From a virus, in the IMG/VR virus record IMGVR_UViG_3300017772_000053, positions 1 through 34,094 of that record: DNA of 34,094 bases; one strand, written 5' to 3'. Made by a program: the position numbers and the translations under genes. Position 1 is the stretch's first letter. Every line of letters begins with the position of its first letter. This document shows, piece by piece, positions 13,387-20,809 of the stretch. The notes beneath the pieces were generated by a model, which made no database searches, had not been told where the DNA came from, and was given only the letters and a program-made list of their open reading frames with translations.

Positions 13387-14733
13387 TTATATCAATCCTC
13401 TTGTTTTCAAATAGTCTATATTATAAGGGTTATTGGCTAAATTAGTAGCCGTAAAACCGCCATAGGGGGCTTGAGAATAGCCAAATTGACTAGATAGGGG
13501 GGTTAGTGTCATATTAAGATTAGCTTTAGCCTGATCGTATGCTTTTTGCACATCAGATACATTTTGGGATTGCATATTGTTAAAATAGTTATTTACCATA
13601 GAATTTTGCGGAGTTGTATTTCCTATAAGATTTGCAGCTAAAGGAGTTAATTGATTTATTGCATCTCTTTCATCTCCTCCTACATTACCTGTTAAGTAAT
13701 TACCATCATATTTAAAATCTCCAGAACCATCTGGGTTATATTTTATTGTTTTACCTGTATAACCTAAAACGCCTAACGCTTTATTATTTTTATAAGTATC
13801 GGTAACTCCTCTTATCATAGTTCCTACAATACCACCAGATTTTACAACTGTACTTAAAGGATTTTCTGACATATCTTTTGAAAAAGTTGTAGCGTTTTCG
13901 TCTATTGAAGAAGTATATTTACTATATTTTGTTTGATCTTTAATGTTGTTAAAAGCTAAATCCAAATTTTCCATAACAAAATCTGTTTCTATATCCGATA
14001 ATTTACTACCTTTTAAATCGGAATTAGATAAGGCTTGTAATTGATTTAAAGTATTTATTTTATCTTTATCGCTAACATCAGGGGAATCTAAAAATGCACC
14101 TAAATTAGCTGTTTGATATTGTTCCGTATTAATAATTCCTGGAGTTTGTTCAATATCAACTAAACCTGTATCTTTGTTATAAGTAGCGTTTGTAATTTCT
14201 CCTAATCCGTAACCTGCGTCTATTCCCACATCTCCAGAATAAGCGTCTGTTTCGTAATCAAAATTATTAGAAACTACTCCAGGTGGTAGAACAGGATCAG
14301 GATATTCAAAAGGTTTATTGTCATTATCATTTCCAAAATTTGTATTTACTGGAGTTTCGTTAAAATCATTATAACTTTGTGTATTTTCCCAACCACCATC
14401 ACCATAGTTATCATTATTATTATTATTGTTATTATCTCCACCGCCAAATCCATCATTAGCATCAGCTCCACCACCGCCAAATCCATCACTAGCATCTCCC
14501 CAACCATCAAAACTTAATATTCCAGAAGCACCTACATTTGGTTGATTATTCATTAATGAACCATGTAAATTAGCTTCTAGTAATAAACCTTTTTCGGCTT
14601 CGGTTATGTATGATAATTCAGTAGGAGGACTGTTTTCAGAAGATTGCCAAAATTTAGGGGCTGTAACTTCTGGAGTTTTACCTAAATAATTTCTTACGCC
14701 ACCTTGCATTTCAAAGTTTTTATTTAGTAACAT
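13387..14733 (-). CDS. Virion structural protein with Gly/Asn-rich insert
   Basis: The 448-residue product starts with a conserved block TELSYITEAEKGLLLEANLH preceded by APKFWQS, seen in many marine phage structural proteins ('TELAYIT..EK.LLl.aNLHGSL'). Residues about 78-120 are low complexity (DGFGGGGADANDGFGGGDN then seven Asn), encoded by a 33-base imperfect repeat and a triplet repeat. The rest looks mixed alpha/beta. Exact structural role unknown. Confidence 0.65.
   Translation of the reverse strand: MLLNKNFEMQGGVRNYLGKTPEVTAPKFWQSSENSPPTELSYITEAEKGLLLEANLHGSLMNNQPNVGASGILSFDGWGDASDGFGGGGADANDGFGGGDNNNNNNNDNYGDGGWENTQSYNDFNETPVNTNFGNDNDNKPFEYPDPVLPPGVVSNNFDYETDAYSGDVGIDAGYGLGEITNATYNKDTGLVDIEQTPGIINTEQYQTANLGAFLDSPDVSDKDKINTLNQLQALSNSDLKGSKLSDIETDFVMENLDLAFNNIKDQTKYSKYTSSIDENATTFSKDMSENPLSTVVKSGGIVGTMIRGVTDTYKNNKALGVLGYTGKTIKYNPDGSGDFKYDGNYLTGNVGGDERDAINQLTPLAANLIGNTTPQNSMVNNYFNNMQSQNVSDVQKAYDQAKANLNMTLTPLSSQFGYSQAPYGGFTATNLANNPYNIDYLKTRGLI
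14438..14496. repeat. 33-base imperfect tandem repeat in virion gene
   Basis: A 26-base unit (starts CCACCGCCAAATCC, ends TAGCATC) occurs at 14438-14463 and 14471-14496 with a single change, giving two DGFGGG-type peptides. Next to it lies an ATT triplet run (about 14411-14436) coding for asparagines. Both are prone to length change. Confidence 0.8.
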
Positions 14734-14743
14734 TATTATTTCC

Positions 14744-14854
14744 TTACAAGATTATTGAAACAACAAATAATATACCAAGAATAAAAATATATTTAGATGT
14801 GTTGTTATCTATATCTGTTTTTAGATTATAAATTATTTTATTTATTTTATTCAT
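14744..14854 (-). CDS. 36-residue membrane peptide
   Basis: ATG 14854 overlaps the preceding stop (TAATG) and the frame ends at TAA 14744, 11 bases before the next start. The peptide has a basic front (MNKINKIIYNLKTDIDN) and a clear hydrophobic helix (YIFILGILFVVSIIL). Overlap and composition support a real gene; function unknown. Confidence 0.55.
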   Translation of the reverse strand: MNKINKIIYNLKTDIDNNTSKYIFILGILFVVSIIL

Positions 14855-15561
14855 TATAGTAGTCCTCCTAAAAAGCCTAATCCACCACCTATTAATGCAC
14901 CTGGTGCACCAAACATTGAACCCATCATAGCTCCACCAGCTGCGGTTGTTAATGGATTGGCTCTAGTATTTACCGATTGTTGGGTTACAGGAAATCCTGC
15001 TGCAATTGGCGAAACTAAACCTGCGTATTGTTGTAAAGATTGATAAGGTGCTAAATTTTGTTGTCTAGTTAAATTTTCTAATTGTGCACCTGTTTGTGTT
15101 AAAGTTGGAGCATTTGCTGCGATTGAAAGTTGTCTATTTCTTTCTTGTCCATATTCGCCAAACGCTAAAGGTAGAGCTGCTTGTGCAACTTGTGAAGTAA
15201 TTTGTTGTTGCGACATTGGACTACCTGGAGTTCTTCCTGCTGCACTAAATTGAGAATTTACATTTGTTGCAATATCGGAAGCTGTTTTTTGTAATAAAGG
15301 GGAAAGAAAAGGATTTAAATATTGTCCACCAAGCGTTGCTGCAAGTTGTTGATTGGCTGCGTTAGCCATTGTTTCTTGTTGTGCTAAACCTGTTAAAGTT
15401 TGTTGTGTCGGTGCAACATAGCCTGACGCTTTTACGCCTTGATTGTATAAATTACCTGATTCACTAATTATTTGATTTAAAGCTGGTTCAGCTGGTGCGT
15501 ATGGTTGAACACCTGTATTTTGAACTGAATTACCGCCTGAACTTCCACCACCAAAACTCAT
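14854..15561 (-). CDS. Virion protein, Gln/Ala/Gly-rich
   Basis: The 235-residue product is glycine-rich at both ends and Gln/Ala-rich in the middle; it has FSAAGRTPGSPMSQQQI, then EYGQERNRQL, and ends with GGAMMGSMFGAPGALIGGGL, a glycine-zipper/hydrophobic tail. The layout (PYAPAEPAL..., 'n..fs.aGR.gS......a...l..a..y..e..rql', glycine tail) matches structural or injection-type proteins located by the GNAT gene in marine phages. Role: virion, possibly delivery complex; low certainty about detail. Confidence 0.6.
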   Translation of the reverse strand: MSFGGGSSGGNSVQNTGVQPYAPAEPALNQIISESGNLYNQGVKASGYVAPTQQTLTGLAQQETMANAANQQLAATLGGQYLNPFLSPLLQKTASDIATNVNSQFSAAGRTPGSPMSQQQITSQVAQAALPLAFGEYGQERNRQLSIAANAPTLTQTGAQLENLTRQQNLAPYQSLQQYAGLVSPIAAGFPVTQQSVNTRANPLTTAAGGAMMGSMFGAPGALIGGGLGFLGGLL

Positions 15562-16001
15562 ATTTTATCCTCTTGTTTAATTTGTTTTTCTAAAACAACA
15601 TGGGTTCTTTTATACCCAAAATTATTTAAAACTTTTTGCCAACCAGGTCTTGCAATCAGCTCTAGCATTTTGCAATCTTCTTGTTTAGCAAATTCTTCAA
15701 TATCTTTAACAAGATACTGCCATTTTTGTCTTTGCCTACCTGTCATAATATAAATATGACAAACTTTCCCTAGTTTTCTTTGTATTATTTCGGTTACTAC
15801 AACGCCAAAATATTTGTCTATTGTTTTGTCTTTGTCTTTATCCCAAAGTACCCAAACTTGAAATTTGTCTTGTTTGGCAACTTCTAAAACAAAATCCGAA
15901 TCAGTTAGTTGGTTAGAATAAGCTAAAGCGTCTTTAATATCTTTTTCAATTAAACTCCAAACTTTGTCTAATTGTTCGCTAGGTATTCTAACTAATTTCA
16001 T
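15558..16001 (-). CDS. GNAT-family acetyltransferase
   Basis: The 147-residue product has a GNAT-like order: N-terminal helix, strands (FQVWVLWDK, YFGVVVTEI), then CHIYIMTGRQRQKW, LVKDIEEFAKQEDCKMLELIA and RPGWQKVLNNFGYKRTHVVL. In phages this protein is typically found among virion genes; a target is not known, and acetylation of host or virion protein is inference. It overlaps the next gene by four bases. The ATG lacks a clear Shine-Dalgarno and lies just after a hairpin (16017-16040) and a TATAGT stretch. Confidence 0.78.
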   Translation of the reverse strand: MKLVRIPSEQLDKVWSLIEKDIKDALAYSNQLTDSDFVLEVAKQDKFQVWVLWDKDKDKTIDKYFGVVVTEIIQRKLGKVCHIYIMTGRQRQKWQYLVKDIEEFAKQEDCKMLELIARPGWQKVLNNFGYKRTHVVLEKQIKQEDKI

Positions 16002-16016
16002 AAATACTATATAAAA

Positions 16017-16040
16017 TGCTTAAATACAATAATTTAAGCA
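16017..16040 (-). terminator. Terminator-like hairpin
   Basis: TGCTTAAAT (16017-16025), loop of six, ATTTAAGCA (16032-16040): nine perfect pairs. Read on the minus strand it is followed by TTTTATATAG, and it includes the stop of the 16034-16384 gene. It may terminate or stabilise the fibre/adhesin transcript ahead of the acetyltransferase. Confidence 0.5.
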
Positions 16041-16384
16041 CTTTTCTCATCAAAAATTTCTAATAATGAAGTCGTAACCATTAATCTATTTGCATTTCCA
16101 GCGGTTACTTGCAGAACTTCGTTTTCCGTCATTACTAAAGGTTTTGATAATAATTCTAAAGTTTCATAAGCCGAAACTGTTTTGTTCGTATAAATATTAA
16201 ATGGATTTCCACCAGAAGCTGGATTTCCGTCATATAAAATTACAGTTATTGTAGTAGCATTATTGCTTTTTTCATTAGCGGAGAGTGATTTTAAAATAGC
16301 CGTTCTACCACTAGGAACTGTATATAATGTTGTAGCTGAATTAGTTGTTAAATTTAATTTTTGGTTCTTGTAAGAATTAGCCAT
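16034..16384 (-). CDS. Small beta-sandwich virion protein
   Basis: The 116-residue product is all-beta in appearance: TTLYTVPSGRTAILKSLSAN, then TITVILYDGN and ANRLMVTTSLLEIF. The 'lytVPsGktAilksi.v.N...' opening is shared by many phage proteins that decorate fibres or capsids. It is located among the adhesin genes, two bases from the DUF7483-like gene. No ribosome site problem. Role: accessory fibre or surface protein, tentative. Confidence 0.6.
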   Translation of the reverse strand: MANSYKNQKLNLTTNSATTLYTVPSGRTAILKSLSANEKSNNATTITVILYDGNPASGGNPFNIYTNKTVSAYETLELLSKPLVMTENEVLQVTAGNANRLMVTTSLLEIFDEKSA

Positions 16385-16386
16385 GA

Positions 16387-17415
16387 TTATCTAGCTGTAC
16401 ATGGTACATTGTTTGAACCTACTAATGGAGCTTCTGCAAATGCCATGTAGATAAAATTTTGACCATTTCCTTGACCATCTCCATCTCTATATTTAAAACC
16501 ATTAGACAATAAATCCATTCTTGAAGTTGTACTTTCAGCACTATTACTTTCTGCAAATAATCTGTGGTTATTATAATTAAAACCATCTCTTTTATTATCT
16601 TGCATATGCCATGATTGTCCAGAGCCATCATATCTTTTTGTTATTACAAAAGCAGGTTTAAATCCAAGATAGACGAACACACCATCTGCATTTCCATTAC
16701 CAGTATAAGAACCAAATTTGCTATAACCAGTTTTCTCTGCGAAGCAGTAAGCTATACAATTATCATTAGTGTCAAATTCGTCTGATTTTACTGTAAAAAC
16801 TTGATTAGTTGGAGATGTACTATTCATGTAAGTGCTAGATGCTTCGCCACTACTAGAATTTAATACTAATCTTTTACTAATAGCTACTTTATGATGGTGA
16901 ACATCCCAGTTATAAGAAGAATCTAAACTACGCATTATTATAACTTGAGGAACAACACCTAATCCATGTCCAAAAGTATTTGTTGTGTAACTTTGATTAT
17001 TTACAAATTTTACAATACTAAATCCTGCTGTTGTATTTACTGAAACAGTTGAACTTTGACTTCCATCAGTATTTGATGAACCTGCACCACCTGCTTTCCA
17101 GTTCCAGGATACCATTCCTTGACCATTACCATTTGAAGAACCATTAGTACCTAAACTAAATCCATCACTATCAAAAGATTTAATTCCCTCAGTAGTATCT
17201 GTTGCTGCACCAGAAGTATTAGAACGCAGTAAAGCATCAGTAGAAAATCCTCTGAGAACATCAAATAAATTATGGTCATCTGTATTTGCTCTATTTTTAA
17301 TCCAAGTAAAATCTGGTTGATGACCAACACCTTGCACAGATAAATTTGCACCTGTTCCTGTCCAAAGTTTAGTATTAAAATAATCTGTAGATTTATTAAT
17401 TGTTGTATAAGCCAT
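16387..17415 (-). CDS. DUF7483-like adhesin / fibre-tip protein
   Basis: The 342-residue product matches the repeated-strand phage domain I associate with DUF7483: YFNTKLWTGTGANLSVQGVG then HQPDFTWIKNR (about 11-41), DVLRGFSTDALLRSNTSG, FDSDGFSLG and VSWNWKAGG; later repeats of the same blocks (GNADGVFVYLGFKPAFVITK). These domains are found at the C-terminal side of LamG/SPRY phage proteins and probably bind glycans or other cell surfaces. Here the domain is a separate gene directly after the LamG/SPRY gene, 13 bases apart. No cysteine pattern or signal. Confidence 0.75.
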   Translation of the reverse strand: MAYTTINKSTDYFNTKLWTGTGANLSVQGVGHQPDFTWIKNRANTDDHNLFDVLRGFSTDALLRSNTSGAATDTTEGIKSFDSDGFSLGTNGSSNGNGQGMVSWNWKAGGAGSSNTDGSQSSTVSVNTTAGFSIVKFVNNQSYTTNTFGHGLGVVPQVIIMRSLDSSYNWDVHHHKVAISKRLVLNSSSGEASSTYMNSTSPTNQVFTVKSDEFDTNDNCIAYCFAEKTGYSKFGSYTGNGNADGVFVYLGFKPAFVITKRYDGSGQSWHMQDNKRDGFNYNNHRLFAESNSAESTTSRMDLLSNGFKYRDGDGQGNGQNFIYMAFAEAPLVGSNNVPCTAR

Positions 17416-17428
17416 TTATATTTTCTCC

Positions 17429-18769
17429 TTATTCATTTAAATTCTTTGTACACAAAGCTAAAAAGTTTGTTGGTGGTTGATATTTAAATATACCTTGACC
17501 ATTACTGTATTGATAGGTCGTTCCTGTAAGTTGCGTAGAATGAAAACTTCCATTTCCAAAATTTGCATAAATATTATAATTATCTTTAGAAGAAACTCCA
17601 AAACCTACAGCACCACCATATAAAGATGAAGATGTATCAATGCCATATTGACCACTTGATGGATTTTGAACATAACTACTTATCGTTAAATATGTGCCAT
17701 TAACATGAAAATATGCTTTGTTGTTATCTATATCTAATGCACAACCTATTACATCTCCATTATCCCAATCATGTAATCCTGTATGTAAATTTGAATTTCC
17801 ATTTCCTACTATAGTTCCACCACCATAATAACCCATACCACAATTACCAGTACCAGACATACCAAGATACTTATGAGATGAAGTAAGAAAACTATTATCT
17901 ATATCCATAAATCCCATAAATCCTTTTGTGCCATCATCAAAAGTACTTTGAATTTCAAAATACCATTTACCAGAATTAGGTGCTATTGTACTTACACTTG
18001 TGCCATAAGAATTATTATCGCATTTATAAGTATTATTTCCACTTGCGTAAGTTTCTGTTCCTTGTGTTTTAAATAAAGGATTTAATGTAGCAAAAACATT
18101 ACTTGGACAATCTTCTGTTTTTGTAAGTGTACCTGCACCAACTGTAAAGTTATTACTATTACCAGATTGGTCTGTACCAGAATTACCATCTTTTAAAATA
18201 AAGAAACCATTAGTTCCATAAGTTACACTAGGAGAAGTATTTATTTTCCATTCGCCAGTTGTGCTATCTGTTGAACCAAATGCTGATGGTGTGTAAGCTG
18301 TACCATCTATAAAATGAACATGGCTCATAGAACCATTAAAAAAATTAGCACCATTATTATTTCCAACTTTATTTGAATAAGAGGTACTATTTATATACTG
18401 AACATCAAAATTTTGTGTTGGATATTGACTAGCATCAAATGAAGTTTCTTCTGTTCCATTTACATAAATTTTCATTCTATTAGATGCTGTTGCTTGTGTA
18501 GTATCTAATACCATTACTATATGATACCATGCGTTGACATCTCTAAATAATCTATTTGTTCTTAAATAATAGTTTGTTGAACCATTATAATATTCCATTT
18601 GTAATTTAGAGGAGTTTGTAAAATATAATGAAAATAAAGCAGAACCACTTGAACCTGTAGAAAAAAATGCGTTACTTGTAGTTATTCCTAATTTTATCCA
18701 AGCTGAAAAAGTCATTATTCTTTGACTTCCATTACTACTAGGTGTTCTTGTTAAATATGTACTAGCCAT
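17429..18769 (-). CDS. LamG + SPRY-like surface-binding protein
   Basis: The 446-residue product has an N-terminal LamG/concanavalin-like domain (about 1-205: MTFSAWIKLG, WYHIVMVLDTTQATASNRMK, VHFIDGTAYTPSAFG) and a SPRY-like domain (about 245-425: KWYFEIQSTFDDG, GCALDIDNNKAYFHVNG, NFGNGSF). It ends PPTNFLALCTKNLNE, a junction that in related proteins continues straight into a DUF7483-like part. Probably a receptor-binding fibre component. ATG overlaps the preceding stop (TAATG). Confidence 0.82.
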   Translation of the reverse strand: MASTYLTRTPSSNGSQRIMTFSAWIKLGITTSNAFFSTGSSGSALFSLYFTNSSKLQMEYYNGSTNYYLRTNRLFRDVNAWYHIVMVLDTTQATASNRMKIYVNGTEETSFDASQYPTQNFDVQYINSTSYSNKVGNNNGANFFNGSMSHVHFIDGTAYTPSAFGSTDSTTGEWKINTSPSVTYGTNGFFILKDGNSGTDQSGNSNNFTVGAGTLTKTEDCPSNVFATLNPLFKTQGTETYASGNNTYKCDNNSYGTSVSTIAPNSGKWYFEIQSTFDDGTKGFMGFMDIDNSFLTSSHKYLGMSGTGNCGMGYYGGGTIVGNGNSNLHTGLHDWDNGDVIGCALDIDNNKAYFHVNGTYLTISSYVQNPSSGQYGIDTSSSLYGGAVGFGVSSKDNYNIYANFGNGSFHSTQLTGTTYQYSNGQGIFKYQPPTNFLALCTKNLNE

Positions 18770-19644
18770 TAGTTAAATTGTCCTCCACCTGTTGCACCGA
18801 AGCTAGAAGTTAAGCTAAAATCTCTAGTTACAAATTGACCTTCAGCATCTGTAATTTTAAGTGTAAAATTATATGTAGTTGGTGTAGTAGAACTACCACC
18901 AAAATCTGATGTAGTTATTACCCCATTTGAAGCTAAACTGCAATTGGCTTGACTACCGCCATTACCAACTAAAACACTTGTTGTTTCTGTAAATGTAATT
19001 GAACTATCTGATGTTCCTTGAACTGTAAATACAGTTCCTGAAAAATTTCCAGCAACCGAACCTAATGAGCCTGCTGCCGTTGTAAAACTTGGAGCTGTTG
19101 AAGCCGTAATAATATTATTTGTACTTCGTCCAGCAAGTCCGTTTGGATTTTCAACTCTAACATAATAGTTACCACTAGCCAAAGTTACATTTACCGAAAG
19201 TGTCGTTGCGTTTGTAAATGAAACTGTATTAGAATTTGTAATAGCACCTGTTGAACCATTAACAAATTCAACAGAGGGTATTGAAACAAATCCAGTTCCT
19301 GTAATACTAATTGTAGTAGCCGTAGCAGGTGCGATTGTTTGCGATACATTGGCAACTGTTGGTTTTGTTTCAACAGCGTCTATCCAAGATAATTGATTCG
19401 TACCACTACCATTGGTAGCTAAAACTTGACCATTGGTTCCTGTGTTTTGAGGTAAGATTAAAGTATATGATTGTGCTGCGGAATGAGGTGGAGCTTTTAT
19501 AGAAACTCCATGAGAATTTTGACTACAATTTAATGTTAATTTAGCGTCAGCACTTGAACCATCGCCTTTAACAACTAAAGTTGGACCTGGTACTGTTTGT
19601 TCAGTTCCAGAAACTATATTTCCAAGATTCCTTGCTTTTGACAT
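18769..19644 (-). CDS. Ig-like/IPT domain fibre protein
   Basis: The 291-residue product starts like a phage fibre (GDGSSADAKLTLNCSQNSHG, SYTLILPQNTGTNGQVLATN), then a TIG/IPT-like domain (TISITGTGFVSIPSVEFVNG, about 112-185) and a second Ig-like domain (about 190-285, YNFTLKITDAEGQFVTRDFS). Ig-like domains on phage virions commonly bind cell-surface carbohydrate weakly. All-beta, threonine/serine/asparagine rich. A TATAAT on the minus strand (19666-19671) and a hairpin (19672-19695) lie just upstream. Confidence 0.75.
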   Translation of the reverse strand: MSKARNLGNIVSGTEQTVPGPTLVVKGDGSSADAKLTLNCSQNSHGVSIKAPPHSAAQSYTLILPQNTGTNGQVLATNGSGTNQLSWIDAVETKPTVANVSQTIAPATATTISITGTGFVSIPSVEFVNGSTGAITNSNTVSFTNATTLSVNVTLASGNYYVRVENPNGLAGRSTNNIITASTAPSFTTAAGSLGSVAGNFSGTVFTVQGTSDSSITFTETTSVLVGNGGSQANCSLASNGVITTSDFGGSSTTPTTYNFTLKITDAEGQFVTRDFSLTSSFGATGGGQFN

Positions 19645-19665
19645 TTTTTAATTTTTTCCTTGTTT

Positions 19666-19695
19666 ATTATATGGCTAGATATTTCTACCTAGCCA
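19666..19695 (-). promoter_or_regulatory. Hairpin plus TATAAT before Ig-like fibre gene
   Basis: TGGCTAG and CTAGCCA (19672-19678 and 19689-19695) form a seven-pair stem with a ten-base loop. On the minus strand TATAAT (19666-19671) follows at once, 22 bases before the ATG at 19644. It could end one transcript and start another; no convincing -35 is visible. Confidence 0.4.
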
Positions 19696-19701
19696 AATAA
19701 A

Positions 19702-19998
19702 TTATAATACTATTGTATTAGCTTCATCTTCAGTTAATGCCTCACCTGCCATCAATTTAGCTTTAGCACTAGTTTTTAAATCTTCTGTTGATGGTGTATT
19801 AGCCTCTGTTTCATTGGCTACTGTCTCATAACTTTCAATTTGTTCAGAAGTTGGTTGAACAATATCTAAATTCCATTTAGAAATATATGCACCATTTCCA
19901 TCGCTGTCATCTGCTAATCTAACATCTGAAAGAAAATCAACATTACTAACACCATTAGCTTTGCAGTATTCTTTTATTTTTGTATTTAATTGAGCCAT
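19702..19998 (-). CDS. XkdW-like small tail/fibre-associated protein
   Basis: The 98-residue product has AYISKWNLDIVQPTSEQIES, typical of a small phage family (XkdW-like; 'i..Wn....QPteeel...') often beside fibre genes and possibly a fibre chaperone. The C-terminus is helical and acidic. It lies between two fibre genes. Confidence 0.5.
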   Translation of the reverse strand: MAQLNTKIKEYCKANGVSNVDFLSDVRLADDSDGNGAYISKWNLDIVQPTSEQIESYETVANETEANTPSTEDLKTSAKAKLMAGEALTEDEANTIVL

Positions 19999-20019
19999 TT
20001 TATTTTTCTCCTATATTAA

Positions 20020-20799
20020 TTAATCAGCTAATCTGTAGCCACCAAAGTAGCAACAGCTAAAATCTCCGATAAGTTCTCTAGTACCACTATCGTTATGATA
20101 TGCTCTTATGTATAATTTATCTCCTGCTGTTAATTGATAAACAGTTGTAGCAAAGTTTGATATATAAGCATCTCCACTATGAGTATTTTCAGCAGTAATT
20201 ATAGCTTGTCCAGTAGCACCACCAAAAATATCTCTATTCAGTTGCCAGTAAAATCTATTACCAGAAAAATTATTTTTTCTTAAATGACAATACATAAAAT
20301 ATTTTCCACCTTTACCACTTGGAATAGTATATTTATAAGTTGAAGAATTATCATAACCATTATCACTATCGTATTGTTCTGCAGTAAAAGGTATAGTAGT
20401 TTCAGTTGTACTAGCTAAACCAAAGGCAGTTGTTCTATAAACATGCCACATTGGTGTAAAGTCTGCACCAACAGCTTCCCAAACTGGATTTTGACCAGAA
20501 CCTTTTGTAACTAACGCATGACCAGAAGTTCCTGAACCTAATCTTTGTAATCCACTTCCATCTCTGTAAAGTATATCACCTTGTGTTGTTAAAGTTGTTC
20601 CGACATCAGTACCATTAGTTCCTGCCTGAGCCATTACCGACCAATAAGTTCCATTACTTACTGCGTTTCCTGTTGACGCTAAAATACAAACATAACTAGA
20701 ACCGCCAGATGAAACCACATCATCTACTGCATAAGCTGTACTGTTGTTGTAAGCTCCTTTCCAGTTAAATTTGATAGCACCTAGATTAATTGTTGCCAT
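20020..20799 (-). CDS. Fibre protein with C1q/TNF-like tip
   Basis: The 259-residue product starts with a carbohydrate-module-like stretch FNWKGAYNNSTAYAVDDVVS then SYVCILASTGNAVSNGTYW, has a linker region (DILYRDGSGLQRL), and ends in a beta jelly-roll (about 115-259: TTIPFTAEQYDSDNGYDNSS, TIPSGKGGKYFMYCHLR, SNFATTVYQLTAGDKLYIRA) resembling C1q/TNF-like phage tips. Trimeric tips of this kind recognise host surfaces. No signal or membrane segment. Confidence 0.72.
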   Translation of the reverse strand: MATINLGAIKFNWKGAYNNSTAYAVDDVVSSGGSSYVCILASTGNAVSNGTYWSVMAQAGTNGTDVGTTLTTQGDILYRDGSGLQRLGSGTSGHALVTKGSGQNPVWEAVGADFTPMWHVYRTTAFGLASTTETTIPFTAEQYDSDNGYDNSSTYKYTIPSGKGGKYFMYCHLRKNNFSGNRFYWQLNRDIFGGATGQAIITAENTHSGDAYISNFATTVYQLTAGDKLYIRAYHNDSGTRELIGDFSCCYFGGYRLAD

Positions 20800-20809
20800 G
20801 TTTGTTTCC

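Noticed and set aside
16422-17351. Two minus-strand frames within the DUF7483-like gene
   Set aside because: Out-of-phase shadows with unnatural Leu/Gln composition.
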